Below are positions 7,248 to 15,834 of a stretch of 18,377 nt of DNA, piece after piece (the stretch's first letter is position 1; each line of letters starts with the position of its first letter). The stretch is from M0108 sp044228695 (GTDB lineage Bacteria > Pseudomonadota > Gammaproteobacteria > Chromatiales > Chromatiaceae), in contig JBGAUK010000072.1 in the NCBI GenBank assembly GCA_044228695.1, positions 1 through 18,377 on the forward strand, given 5' to 3'. The translations under genes and the position numbers were made by a program. A model generated the notes under the pieces. That model was given only the letters and a program-made list of their open reading frames with translations, was not told where the DNA came from and ran no database searches.

Positions 7248-8258
7248 TTACTCAACCCAGCCATTGCCGTAAGGCAGGATGTGGGTGGCGTTGTTGAAGA
7301 CGCCAGTGACGGACTCGCCGTTGAAGAGGTCGCTCATATTGTATTCAAGCTTGAATACCACCGCGTTCGAATCAGCAATACCCGTGGCGTTGATTTCCAC
7401 CGTGGTCCAGCCACCATCCAGGAATTGGCCGGTAGGTCCATTGGCACCAAAGAGGAGATCCTGAACATCAACGCGGCCAACACAAGTTACCGACGCGCTT
7501 CTGGAGATTGAGAAGGGGTTCTCGTCGCGGTCAAAGAAACCAAAGTGACCGCCGGGGGTTTGCGAAAGCGAAATATAGGTCTTGAGGTTTCCTACAGCCT
7601 GGTAATTACCAACCGGGGTGACCATCAGCGCCGTCTCAAACTCGTCGTAGGGCAAAATGCCGATGGAGGCATTATCCGCCGAGGCTGAACCGGCGTAGTC
7701 ATAGCTACCATTGATGCGATTGGCGGCCTGATACCCCCAAGTAGCGCCCGCCGCAAACTCGAAGATAAAGGCCTCGCCCCGCAGGATACCTTCGTCGGTA
7801 ATAGAGGAGTTATCCTCGTTGTCGACGAGAACGAAGCCGCGCTGAGGTAAGGTGGTGTTGGCACCAAGCGACCAGCTAGGATCGTTGCTGTTATCAACCC
7901 GGTCCGTGGTCACCCGATTCTCGAACAGAATACCCTTTGTGTTCTGGCCAAACTCACCATAGACATCGAAGCTGGTGATGTCATTGAAGCTGGTGGTTAC
8001 CCACTGATTGTAATCTTCGCATTCGTCAGAGTTACTGCCGGCATCCTTGGTCCACAAGGTCTGGTGGAGGTTGCCATTGGTGTACTGCGCAATTCTACCA
8101 CCAGCAGTGTTGATGACCGTAAGGATGGAGGCGACCGTCTGGCTACCCACAACGTGAGGGAAGAAAAGGGAAGAAGTGGCCTGAGCCGAGGACATGAAAC
8201 CGACGGAGGCACCGAGGGCGACGGTGACGGCGACGGCAAGTTTCTTTTGATTTAACAT
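7248..8258 (-). CDS. Sec-exported protein of unknown family, rich in N-X-S/T sequons
   Basis: I do not recognise the family. The chosen start at 8258 gives 336 residues and a textbook signal peptide: MLNQKK, a hydrophobic core (about 7-22) and SAQA before a likely cut after residue 27. An in-frame ATG nine codons upstream (8285) is rejected because AGGAG lies 11 nt before the 8258 ATG. The mature part looks beta-rich, with many Gly, Asn, Ser, Thr and aromatic residues, no membrane segment and only two cysteines (about 80 and 259), which could form a disulfide. Seven N-X-S/T sequons occur, at about residues 134, 150, 183, 196, 290, 307 and 323. The gene is monocistronic by appearance: two copies of one promoter upstream and a strong terminator downstream suggest high or regulated expression. 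A surface, matrix or adhesin-like role is plausible but unproven. Confidence 0.88.
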   Translation of the reverse strand: MLNQKKLAVAVTVALGASVGFMSSAQATSSLFFPHVVGSQTVASILTVINTAGGRIAQYTNGNLHQTLWTKDAGSNSDECEDYNQWVTTSFNDITSFDVYGEFGQNTKGILFENRVTTDRVDNSNDPSWSLGANTTLPQRGFVLVDNEDNSSITDEGILRGEAFIFEFAAGATWGYQAANRINGSYDYAGSASADNASIGILPYDEFETALMVTPVGNYQAVGNLKTYISLSQTPGGHFGFFDRDENPFSISRSASVTCVGRVDVQDLLFGANGPTGQFLDGGWTTVEINATGIADSNAVVFKLEYNMSDLFNGESVTGVFNNATHILPYGNGWVE

Positions 8259-8386
8259 GGCTAGATGTTCTCCTGTTGCGTTCATGTTAGCCGAGGGATG
8301 TAGACACTAGGTTATGGATCGAAAACCCGATACCTGGTGATTCAGGCAATAACGGATCCTTGCTCACATTGTTTACCTTCGCCGGG

Positions 8387-8414
8387 AGTTTACACCTTAG
8401 CTTGACGGTGTCAA
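8387..8414 (-). promoter_or_regulatory. Proximal copy of duplicated sigma-70-type promoter
   Basis: On the minus strand TTGACA (8414-8409) is followed by a 16-bp spacer and TAAACT (8392-8387). The -35 is a full consensus match and the -10 matches 4 of 6. The predicted leader to the ATG at 8258 is about 120 nt. The -35/-10 sequences and spacer length are the same as in the distal copy. Confidence 0.65.
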
Positions 8415-8534
8415 TCCCAACGACCAATTCTTGGGCTTGGCCTTTCTTTATTACTCTGCACTTAAACCGGGTTACCTTACCTCGTAAACAGCAGCTTTAA
8501 GCGTAGAGCCTTAAAGTGGCCTACCGTGAGAAGG

Positions 8535-8562
8535 AGTTTACACCACAGGTTGTTGTTGTCAA
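8535..8562 (-). promoter_or_regulatory. Distal copy of duplicated sigma-70-type promoter
   Basis: The minus strand reads TTGACA (8562-8557), a 16-bp spacer, then TAAACT (8540-8535), inside the conserved block GGTGTAAACTCC. It lies 148 bp upstream of the proximal copy, close to a whole number of helical turns. Similarity extends beyond the boxes (GTGTAAACTCC and the GGG or GGGA before -35), consistent with segmental duplication. Confidence 0.6.
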
Positions 8563-8714
8563 CCCACAAGAAGGATTTTTTTGCATCATTTTGGCAACCG
8601 CCTACTTATGCCTTTAAAAACAGGAGCTTCTTGGATCGAGCCGTTCAAGGTTGAAGCATTGGCCACTAACTGTCTCGCAATTACAACAAATCAAGACTTG
8701 ACGCAACCGGAAAT

Positions 8715-11069
8715 CTATATTTTGCGGCAGTATGTCGGCGCGAGGGTTGCCGGGGGCTGACCCGCCTGGCGCCTTTGCCACATCCGGAGGTAGAGAACCT
8801 CTAGGTCGCGGGTATAGCCCTGGGTATCAAAGAGAGGGGTCAGATCCCGCGTAGCAGCGAGCTTGAAGCGTAAGTCCCACAATTCATTGGGGTGGTTGGC
8901 CCAGTGCAGGGCCATCGCCCGGTATTGGTCCGGATCCCTGGCGATCAATTCCGGCAGGTCCGCAGCGGTCAGGATACTGGCCGCGACCCGGGACGGGAAG
9001 GTCAGGCCCGGACAGGTTAGCACCGGCACGCTAGCCCAGAGGGCGTCGGAAGCGGTGGTATGGGCATTGTAGGGCGCCGTATCCAGAAAGAGGTCGGCGA
9101 GGCTAATCCGGGCCAGGTGCTGGTCTTGGGGGACATGATCGGCGAAAAGAAGGCGGTCTGGGTCAATGCCAAGCCGTGTGACCTCTTGGAGGAGATGGGC
9201 GCGCGCGGCTGTCCCCGGGGCAAACAACCAGAGGACCGTGCCCGGCACTGCCCGTAGCAGGTCGCACCAAAGGGCGAAAAGCTCCGGGGTATATTTAAAG
9301 GTGTGATTGAAGCAGCAATAGACGAAGGCGTCCTCGGGCAGGCCGACCTGGGCGCGGGTTGGGGTCGGCGCTCGGGGAGCGCGAACGTCCCGGGGCTGAT
9401 AGCAATTCGGCAGGTAGGCCAGGGCCTCGTCGTAGGCGGCCGCCTCCTCCAGGGGGACCACCCGGGGATCGGCGATCAGGTAGTCGATGAAGGGCACGCC
9501 CATGCTGCCGGGGAAGGCGAGCCAGGAGACCTGGAGGGGCGCTGGGCACTGGGCCAGGATCGCGGGCCGTGAAAAGCGGGTGTAGCCGTGCATATCCACC
9601 AGGATGTCGATCTCGTCCGCGCGGATACGGCGCGCGGCCTCGTTCGGGGTGAGCGTATGGACCTCGGTGAAGTGCTCGAAGGCCGCGACGAGGCGCTGAC
9701 ACAAGGCACTTTCGTCCAACGGGGCCAGGGAGTAGGCGAAGACCTCGAACCGGTTGCGATCATGCATTTCAAAGACGCCGGCCGTCAGACGGGCCGTGGC
9801 ATGGTCGCGCAGATCACCCGAGAGGTAGCCGATGCGCAGCCGATCACGGGTTGGACGCGGCCCCTGGGCATGGAGGGGGCCCAGCTCCTGCCAGCCGCGA
9901 TACCGTTGGCCATAAGCGCGGGCTACCCGCAGCAGGTCGGTGGCGTTAAGACCCGGCAGGTTAAAGGCGTCGAAGGGTTCAATCGCGTCTCCCTCGCCCG
10001 CCTGGATGCGTTTGACCAGAGCGGGAACTCTCTCATCCCAGGAGCACCAATCGCAGAGATGGCGTTGGCTGGCGGCGAGGGCGCCGAGCAGGTCCCGCGG
10101 GGGGGTGGATAAGTGCGGCAGGATCCGCTCCCAGATGGCAACCGCCTCCTCGTGCTGGCCTAGGCGGGCCAGGGTCTGAGCCAGAATATGCTCGTATTCC
10201 AGGTTGTTGACGCCGGTGCGCTCGGCCTTGACGATCTCCGCGCGGAGGGCACCCGGGTCCCCCAGGTGGGAAAAGAGGCCCACCCGGGCGGCGTGCAACT
10301 CCCGGGGCGGGGCTGCACCAGAGGCCTCGGCCTGGGCGATCAGGGCTTGGGCCCCGGCCTCGTCCCGCTCCCCAAGACAGACCAGGGCCAGGGAGAGGAG
10401 GGCGCGCGGGTGAGCCGGCGCGGCGCGCAGCAGGGTCTCGTACTGGGCCCGCGCCTCCCGATAGCGGTATTGAAGCCGATAGAGGGTGCCGAGGTTGAGT
10501 CGCGCCTCGTGTAGGTCGGGCTGGCGCGCGAGCAGGTCGCGAAAGATGCGCTCCGCCTCGGGATAGGCCTCGCGCTCGCGCAGAAGGTTGGCGAGATTAA
10601 TCCAGGCCTCCCGATAGCCGGGGGCGAGTTCTATGGCGCGGCGATAGGCGGCCTCAGCCTCATCCAGACGAGTTTGGGCCCGCAGGCAGTTGCCAAGGTT
10701 GTACCAGGCGGGCGGATAGGTGGGCGCCAGCCGGGTGGCCTCGCGGTGACAGACCTCGGCCTCGGTGGGCCGACCCTGGGCCATGAGGGCGTTACCCAGG
10801 TTGTCCTGAGCGGCGGCGTGGCCAGGGGCGATCGCGACGCAACGGCGCAGCCAGCCTTCGGCCTCGGCCAGGCGACCCTGCCGCGCGGCCAGCAGGCCCA
10901 TGATGAGCAGCGCCTCCAGGGTATCCGGGGCCCGTTCCAGCACCTTGACCAGAACCCGTTGGGCCTCGTTGAGGCGCCCGGCCTGGAAGGCCTCGATGCC
11001 CCGCCGCAAGCGAGAGGCCGGGTCGGGTTTGTTATTATTGGCGCCAGTGGTGGGTTGCTGCCTGGTCAT
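8715..11069 (-). CDS. TPR-containing GT41 (O-GlcNAc transferase-like) glycosyltransferase
   Basis: The start at 11069 gives 784 residues: the ATG overlaps the upstream TGA (ATGA), and GGAGG lies 7 nt before it. A reading frame 16 codons longer is less likely. Residues about 20-230 are TPR units (for example AWYNLGNCLRAQTRLDEAEA). The catalytic part (about 410-770) has RIGYLSGDLRDHA with the conserved His at 423, DILVDMHGYT, APLQVSWLAFPGS, FNHTFKYTPEL with the donor-binding Lys at 592, and LDTAPYNAHTTASDALW (662-678). H-T-T-x-x-D in the last motif matches the UDP-contacting residues of human OGT (His920 to Asp925), so UDP-GlcNAc or another UDP-sugar is the likely donor. No signal peptide, so it is cytoplasmic and should modify proteins before export. 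Substrates unknown; coupled to the upstream GT41 gene. Confidence 0.93.
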   Translation of the reverse strand: MTRQQPTTGANNNKPDPASRLRRGIEAFQAGRLNEAQRVLVKVLERAPDTLEALLIMGLLAARQGRLAEAEGWLRRCVAIAPGHAAAQDNLGNALMAQGRPTEAEVCHREATRLAPTYPPAWYNLGNCLRAQTRLDEAEAAYRRAIELAPGYREAWINLANLLREREAYPEAERIFRDLLARQPDLHEARLNLGTLYRLQYRYREARAQYETLLRAAPAHPRALLSLALVCLGERDEAGAQALIAQAEASGAAPPRELHAARVGLFSHLGDPGALRAEIVKAERTGVNNLEYEHILAQTLARLGQHEEAVAIWERILPHLSTPPRDLLGALAASQRHLCDWCSWDERVPALVKRIQAGEGDAIEPFDAFNLPGLNATDLLRVARAYGQRYRGWQELGPLHAQGPRPTRDRLRIGYLSGDLRDHATARLTAGVFEMHDRNRFEVFAYSLAPLDESALCQRLVAAFEHFTEVHTLTPNEAARRIRADEIDILVDMHGYTRFSRPAILAQCPAPLQVSWLAFPGSMGVPFIDYLIADPRVVPLEEAAAYDEALAYLPNCYQPRDVRAPRAPTPTRAQVGLPEDAFVYCCFNHTFKYTPELFALWCDLLRAVPGTVLWLFAPGTAARAHLLQEVTRLGIDPDRLLFADHVPQDQHLARISLADLFLDTAPYNAHTTASDALWASVPVLTCPGLTFPSRVAASILTAADLPELIARDPDQYRAMALHWANHPNELWDLRFKLAATRDLTPLFDTQGYTRDLEVLYLRMWQRRQAGQPPATLAPTYCRKI

Positions 11070-13480
11070 GGTGTTGCCTCCCGTGCGGCGGTACCGCCCT
11101 CGCACCAGCGCATCCACATGGCCCTAAAAGCGGCCTCCAGATCTGCGGCAAACTGGAGGGCGTTCATGAGCGGGGAGGTCTCGACCCGCTCGCGCAGGCT
11201 GGACCTCAAGCCTTGTAGCGTCTCGCCCGCCTTGGCCAGACGGATCGCGCGCGCCAGATAGTCTGCCTCGGAGGCGGCGACCCAATCATCCATCCCAAGC
11301 GCCCTGAGCATGCCTTCACTCTGACGGGCCAGCAGGCGGTCACCGGACAGGGTCAAGACCGGAACCCCCATCCAGAGGCTTTCGATAGTGGTGGTGGCGC
11401 CTGTGTAGGGGAAGGGATCAAGGGCGATATCCACTCGGCCATAGGCGGATAAATAGTCCACGGCATGGGATCTTCCCTCTAGGAGCAGGCGATCTGAACC
11501 AATTCCATGAACCCGGAAACGTTCCGTTGTCGTGGCGCGGCCATCTTCACTGCCTAACTGCTCGGCTCTCAGGAATAGGCGGGCCTCGGGTAGCGCGGCC
11601 AGTATCTGGCACCAGAGCGCCACGACACGGTCGTCCAGCTTGTTGAGATTATTGAAGCAGCCAAAGGTAGCATAGCCGGTGCTTAGGGTAGGCAAGGAGT
11701 CGACGGGGACAACTACCTCTGGGCGCGAGAAGCAGAATCGCGTATGGGGGAGTCGCCAGATGCTCTCGGAGAATTCCGCCTCCTCGCCGGACGGCACGTC
11801 CCAGGGACCAGCCAATAAATAGTCGATCTGCGTCAGGCCAGTCGTACCTGAGTAGCCCAGCCACGTTACCTGTATCGGGGCAGGCTTATGGGCAAAGAGA
11901 CCCAGACGGTGCCTGCCGGTATGGCCAGACAGGTCCACGAGGATATCGATACCATCAGCGAGTACCCGCGCCGAGGCCTCTTCGTCATCCAAGCCGGGGA
12001 TTGGGACCCAGTGATCGAAGGCGCCGCGGAAGGTATCGGTCAGTGAATCGCTGGCGCGGGTAGTGGGATAGGCAAAGAGTTCGACGCCTGGGGACTGGCC
12101 CAGGGCCTGAGCCACCCCAATAAAGAAGAAGCCAACCGGATGTTGGCGAAGATCGCCAGAGACGAAGCCAATCCGTAAAGGGCGGCCAGGATCCCGCTTA
12201 TTGGACCAGACGTGGTGCGGTTTCAGCCCCGCGCTCAAGCCTTCACCATAACGCTTGGCCCGGGCTCCGATGTCGGCTTGGCTCAAGGTGCCCAAATAGG
12301 TGTTGAGGAAAATCAGGCTGCTCTGGGTGTCAAGGTTGTCTGGGTCGATGGCATTGGCGCGGTCGAAATGCCGCATGGCTTCGGCATGAGCCCCCGTTTC
12401 CAGGCAAAGATTGCCGAGTTGCCGTTCCGCGCCCCGGTGCTCAGGTGACCTCTGGACGAGTGCGACCAACGCCTGGCGCGCCGTGTTGTAGTTACCCGTA
12501 ACCTGGGCGGCGCGAGCGAAATTGAACAGACAGGTTTCGTTGTCCGGCGCCAGGGTCAAGGCCAGCCGGGCATACTGATAGGCGTGGGAAAATCGCTGCT
12601 TGCCAATGGCCGCGTCGGCGGCGTTGTTCCAGCTCACATGCCAGGCAGGGTTCAGGGCCAGGGAATGATCGTAAGCGCGACGTGCCCCCAGGAAGTCCTC
12701 GATGGCATCAAGGGCATTGCCCAGATGGTCCCAGACATCCGGGCGACCTGGCAAAAGTTCGCTGGCCTTGCCCAGTGCTGCGGCGGCCGACTCCCAACGC
12801 CGCATGACGGAGAGTGCCCGCCCTCGCAAATGGTGGCCTTCGCCCCAGTCAGGATTCTGGTCGAGCAAAGGGGACAAGTCCTCAAGTAATTCAGGCAGAC
12901 GCTGGGAGGTGTAAAGCTGCTGGTGGCGTGCATAGGAGTCGGTCAGGCCGTCATGACAAGGGGTTTGCGTATTGAGTGCCAGCGGATGATCGGGTGGCTC
13001 TCTGACCGCCAGCGGATCTAGGGGCTGGGGAGGAGAGATGTTTAAGGCGGCTGCATCCATGCCCACCCGGACTTGGGCAAAATAGTGTGCCCAGAGCGCC
13101 GCGTCGATGGGGACGCCACTTTGCTCGCCATGGGCGAGGAGTGCCTCCCCTCCATCTAGATCGCCCGAGCGCAGGTAGGCAAATAGCATGGCGCCCAGAT
13201 AGGTAGCCGAGCCAGGCTCCAGCAGGGAGGCACGTAGTAAAAAGGGTATGGAAGACAGCCCCATGCCCTGATCAATCTGTAGCAAGCCAAAATTGTAGGC
13301 GGCTAGGGCACGGTTTGGACGCGCGCGCAGTGCCTCGATATAAGCAGCCAGGCCCGTGCGCCAATCGCGCTTTTGATGGGCGGCGAAACCTCGGTGCAGC
13401 GGGTCGAGCGTGATGGCGGGGGTTCCTGACCATCCGAAGGCGTTGGTGCCGGGTGACCAGGATATCTTGTAGTCGATCAA
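11066..13480 (-). CDS. TPR-containing GT41 glycosyltransferase, SPINDLY-like
   Basis: This 804-residue protein starts at TTG (13480-13478), 6 nt after GGGGGAG. TPR-like helical pairs fill about 25-135 and 180-400, separated by a Pro-rich stretch (about 148-175). The catalytic part (about 434-790) has RIGFVSGDLRQHPVG with His447, DILVDLSGHTGRHRLG, APIQVTWLGYSGTTGL, FGCFNNLNKLDD with Lys614, and LDPFPYTGATTTIESLW (687-703). In that last motif Ala stands where OGT has the UDP-contacting His, and Glu where it has Asp. This is the pattern of SPINDLY-type members rather than classical OGT. Plant SPINDLY transfers fucose from GDP-fucose, so the donor here may differ from that of its partner gene; this is inference. 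Cytoplasmic by absence of a signal. It follows ubiB by 45 bp with no visible terminator. Confidence 0.92.
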   Translation of the reverse strand: MIDYKISWSPGTNAFGWSGTPAITLDPLHRGFAAHQKRDWRTGLAAYIEALRARPNRALAAYNFGLLQIDQGMGLSSIPFLLRASLLEPGSATYLGAMLFAYLRSGDLDGGEALLAHGEQSGVPIDAALWAHYFAQVRVGMDAAALNISPPQPLDPLAVREPPDHPLALNTQTPCHDGLTDSYARHQQLYTSQRLPELLEDLSPLLDQNPDWGEGHHLRGRALSVMRRWESAAAALGKASELLPGRPDVWDHLGNALDAIEDFLGARRAYDHSLALNPAWHVSWNNAADAAIGKQRFSHAYQYARLALTLAPDNETCLFNFARAAQVTGNYNTARQALVALVQRSPEHRGAERQLGNLCLETGAHAEAMRHFDRANAIDPDNLDTQSSLIFLNTYLGTLSQADIGARAKRYGEGLSAGLKPHHVWSNKRDPGRPLRIGFVSGDLRQHPVGFFFIGVAQALGQSPGVELFAYPTTRASDSLTDTFRGAFDHWVPIPGLDDEEASARVLADGIDILVDLSGHTGRHRLGLFAHKPAPIQVTWLGYSGTTGLTQIDYLLAGPWDVPSGEEAEFSESIWRLPHTRFCFSRPEVVVPVDSLPTLSTGYATFGCFNNLNKLDDRVVALWCQILAALPEARLFLRAEQLGSEDGRATTTERFRVHGIGSDRLLLEGRSHAVDYLSAYGRVDIALDPFPYTGATTTIESLWMGVPVLTLSGDRLLARQSEGMLRALGMDDWVAASEADYLARAIRLAKAGETLQGLRSSLRERVETSPLMNALQFAADLEAAFRAMWMRWCEGGTAAREATP
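11077..11081 (-). promoter_or_regulatory. Ribosome binding site fixing the downstream GT41 start
   Basis: GGAGG on the minus strand ends 7 nt before the ATG at 11069, inside the last codons of the upstream gene. It supports this start over the longer frame and suggests direct reinitiation as well as coupling. Confidence 0.75.
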
Positions 13481-13486
13481 GCGAGT

Positions 13487-13493
13487 CTCCCCC
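13487..13493 (-). promoter_or_regulatory. Ribosome binding site supporting a TTG start
   Basis: AAGGGGGAG on the minus strand ends 6 nt before the TTG at 13480. This strong purine block is the main reason to accept the rare start codon. Confidence 0.7.
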
Positions 13494-13525
13494 TTAAAAC
13501 TAAATCCCGAGGATGAGCGCCGTCA

Positions 13526-15178
13526 TCACCGCCACCGCCCTGCCATCAACAAACCCCCGCCCAGGATCAGGCCAATGGACAAAACCTGGGCGGCGGGGAT
13601 GGAGATCAGGGGGCCAGGACCGAAAACCAGCAGCAGGGTGCCGCTGGCGACGAGGCCGGCGCCGGCGATGAGGGCCTGGACCCGGGCATGGTGGACGTGG
13701 ATCTCACCGCGCAGGCGGTCGAGTTCATCGGAGCGCCAGCGAATGGGGAGGCTCTGGCGGTCGAGGCCCTGGAGGACGCGATAGGCTAACAGGGGGAGCT
13801 CGGGCATACCCTCGGAATAGGGGCCAAGATTGCGCTTGAGCCTGGCCCAGAGGGCGCGGGGACCGATCTGGTCCTTCATCCACTTTTCCATGAAGGGCTT
13901 GGCGGTGGTCCAGAGATCCAGCTCGGGATAGAGCTGGCGGCCCAGGCCTTCGATGTTGAGCAGAGTCTTCTGCAGCAGGACGAGTTGGGGCTGGACCTCC
14001 ATATCGAAGCGCCGGGCGGTCTGGAAGAGATGCAGCAGAAAATAGCCAAAGGAGATCTGCGCCAGGGGCTTGCCGAAGATAGGTTCGCAGACGGTGCGAA
14101 TGGCCGACTCGAACTCGTCCACCCGGGTATGGGCCGGGACCCAGCCGGATTCGATGTGCAACTCGGCGACACGTCGGTAGTCGTGGTGGAAGAAGGCGAG
14201 CAGGTTCTCCGCCAAGTAGCGCTGGTCCTCGCTGGTCAGAGTGCCGACGATGCCGAAATCCACGGCGATGTAGCGACCGCTGGGCTCCACGAAGATGTTG
14301 CCGGGGTGCATGTCAGCATGGAAAAAGTTGTGCTGAAAGACCTGGGTGAAGAAGATCTCGACCCCGCGCTCGCCCAAGAGCTTCATGCTCACGCCTTGGG
14401 CCTTCAGCCGCTCTACTTCCCCCACCGGGGTGCCATGGATGCGCTCCATGACCATGACGCTGGGGTGGCAGAGGTCCCAGTAAACCTCGGGGACATAAAG
14501 CTTGCTGCTACCCAGAAAGTTCTTGCGCAACTGGCTGGCGTTGGCCGCCTCGCGCTGCAGGTCCAACTCGTCAAGGATGGTCTTCTGGTAGTCCTTCACC
14601 ACCTCCACCGGCCGCAAGCGGCGACCGTCCTTCCAGTAGCGGTGGGCCAGCTCCGCCAGGGTCAGGAGGAGGCCGAGGTCGCGCCGGATGATGCGCTCGA
14701 TGCCGGGACGCACCACCTTGACCACCACCTCGCGGCCATCCTTGAGACGGGCGATATGGACCTGGGCGATGGAGGCGGAGGCCAAGGGTTGTTCGTCGAA
14801 GCCGTCCAGGACCGCCTCGATGGGCTTACCCCAGGATTTTTCGATAATGGCGCGGGCCTGGGTCCCCGGGAAGGGCGGCACTTGGTCCTGGAGCTTGGCC
14901 AGTTCCTCGGCCAGGTCGTCCGGCAGCAGATCGCGCCGAGTGGAGAGGATCTGGCCAAACTTGACGAAGATGGGCCCCAACGCGATCAGGGCCTCGCGGA
15001 TGCGCACCGGATAAGGCTTGGGGTGGGTGCGCCGGTACCAATACCAAGGGGAGAGGTAGGACAGAAAATAGACGGGGCGAAAGAGGTGAGTGGCGAGCAG
15101 GACCTCGTCGAGACCGTGGCGCACCAGCACCAGGCTGATGTGGATCAGGCGCCACAGCCGCGACAACTGGGTCAGCAC
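13526..15178 (-). CDS. ubiB: Ubiquinone biosynthesis protein UbiB (ABC1/ADCK atypical kinase)
   Basis: At 550 residues this has the normal length of UbiB, a membrane-anchored atypical kinase/ATPase needed for ubiquinone synthesis, probably to make lipid intermediates available to the Ubi complex. Family marks are all present: KFGQ (73-76) of the KxGQ motif, the Ala-containing loop ASASIAQVH (133-141), Lys154 in VVVKVV, Glu203 in the DELDLQRE segment, catalytic HADMHPGN (287-294) and DFG (307-309). Two hydrophobic helices at the C-terminus (about 503-545) are the usual membrane anchor. The GTG start overlaps the ubiJ stop by 7 bp (GTGCTGA) and GAGGA lies 9 nt upstream. In Escherichia coli ubiB is followed by tatABC; here two GT41 genes follow instead. 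Confidence 0.97.
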   Translation of the reverse strand: MLTQLSRLWRLIHISLVLVRHGLDEVLLATHLFRPVYFLSYLSPWYWYRRTHPKPYPVRIREALIALGPIFVKFGQILSTRRDLLPDDLAEELAKLQDQVPPFPGTQARAIIEKSWGKPIEAVLDGFDEQPLASASIAQVHIARLKDGREVVVKVVRPGIERIIRRDLGLLLTLAELAHRYWKDGRRLRPVEVVKDYQKTILDELDLQREAANASQLRKNFLGSSKLYVPEVYWDLCHPSVMVMERIHGTPVGEVERLKAQGVSMKLLGERGVEIFFTQVFQHNFFHADMHPGNIFVEPSGRYIAVDFGIVGTLTSEDQRYLAENLLAFFHHDYRRVAELHIESGWVPAHTRVDEFESAIRTVCEPIFGKPLAQISFGYFLLHLFQTARRFDMEVQPQLVLLQKTLLNIEGLGRQLYPELDLWTTAKPFMEKWMKDQIGPRALWARLKRNLGPYSEGMPELPLLAYRVLQGLDRQSLPIRWRSDELDRLRGEIHVHHARVQALIAGAGLVASGTLLLVFGPGPLISIPAAQVLSIGLILGGGLLMAGRWR

Positions 15179-15834
15179 GGCGGTTGGTCCTCGGCGGGGG
15201 GTGTGCCGGCGCCGGAGGGGATGCGTTGGCGCAGCCGCTCGACCCGTGCGGCGAGGCGCTCGCCGTCATCCCGCAACCGGTCAACGGCGGCGAGAAATTG
15301 ATCGATTTCGTAGCGAGTGGGCAGCAGGCGGCCCTCTTCCTGAAGGTATTCCTTGAGATCCTGGCCCAGGGTGTCCAGGGATACTTGACCCCAGCGGCCA
15401 GCGGCGCGCAGTCGCGTGCCGACGGCGTGGGCGACCGAGTCGCCGGTGAGGCGCGACAACTGCTCCTCCCAGTCGATCTCCAGGCCGGCCATGAAGTCGC
15501 CAAAGCGCTGGGCCAGGGCCGCGTCGCCCTCGATCTCGACCTGACCGGAAAAGAGGGCATCCTCCTTGCGACCGCTCATCCCCAGGCCCGCCAGGGCCAG
15601 AGGTGTTCCCCGCAGCAGGCAGTCCGGGGCGGCGTCGTAAGCTCCAAAAATCTGGAAACCCTCTGGACCTGGGATGAAGTAGAGGCGGCTGCCAAAGCCC
15701 TTGAACTCGAAGGCGATGATGTAGCCCTCCAAGGGCGCCAGGCGACCGGCGGCCTCGGGGTCCAGGGTTATGTAATGATTGATGGCGTTCTCAAGGACCG
15801 CTAGGGCGGCGTCCGGGAGCGGGGACTGGCTCAC
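15172..15834 (-). CDS. ubiJ: Ubiquinone biosynthesis accessory factor UbiJ (SCP2 domain)
   Basis: This 220-residue protein matches UbiJ in length and place, between ubiE and ubiB. The N-terminal two-thirds is an SCP2-like lipid-binding domain (INHYITLDPEA, IIAFEFKG, GRKEDALFSGQVEIEGD). The remainder is a helical, charged tail (GQDLKEYLQEE through VERLRQRI) that may be a coiled coil. UbiJ with UbiK scaffolds the soluble Ubi complex that carries out the late ring modifications and binds the lipid intermediates. The start is GTG and overlaps the ubiE stop (GTGA), with GGGG about 9 nt upstream, so translation is probably coupled. UbiJ is typical of Proteobacteria and supports the taxonomic reading. 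Confidence 0.94.
   Translation of the reverse strand: MSQSPLPDAALAVLENAINHYITLDPEAAGRLAPLEGYIIAFEFKGFGSRLYFIPGPEGFQIFGAYDAAPDCLLRGTPLALAGLGMSGRKEDALFSGQVEIEGDAALAQRFGDFMAGLEIDWEEQLSRLTGDSVAHAVGTRLRAAGRWGQVSLDTLGQDLKEYLQEEGRLLPTRYEIDQFLAAVDRLRDDGERLAARVERLRQRIPSGAGTPPAEDQPPC

Larger units (their letters stand above)
8259..8714. other. Long intergenic region upstream of the exported-protein gene
   Basis: These 456 bp separate the GT41 genes from the exported-protein gene. They contain the ribosome binding site (CTCCT on plus at 8270-8274), two copies of one promoter (8387-8414 and 8535-8562), and an imperfect hairpin-forming stretch near 8311-8335 in the predicted leader. I see no intrinsic terminator after the GT41 gene that ends at 8715, so some read-through is possible. 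No RNA gene recognised. Confidence 0.6.

Noticed and set aside
8609..8761. 50-codon plus-strand frame beginning MPLKTGASW
   Set aside because: No ribosome binding site, partly overlaps the end of the GT41 gene, and no similarity that I recognise.
9588..10112. 174-codon open frame on the plus strand
   Set aside because: It is antisense to the GT41 catalytic domain, with low-complexity GC-driven composition.
13985..15301. 438-codon open frame on the plus strand
   Set aside because: It is antisense to ubiB, which has every family motif. High GC content commonly opens such frames; the translation has no recognisable domain.
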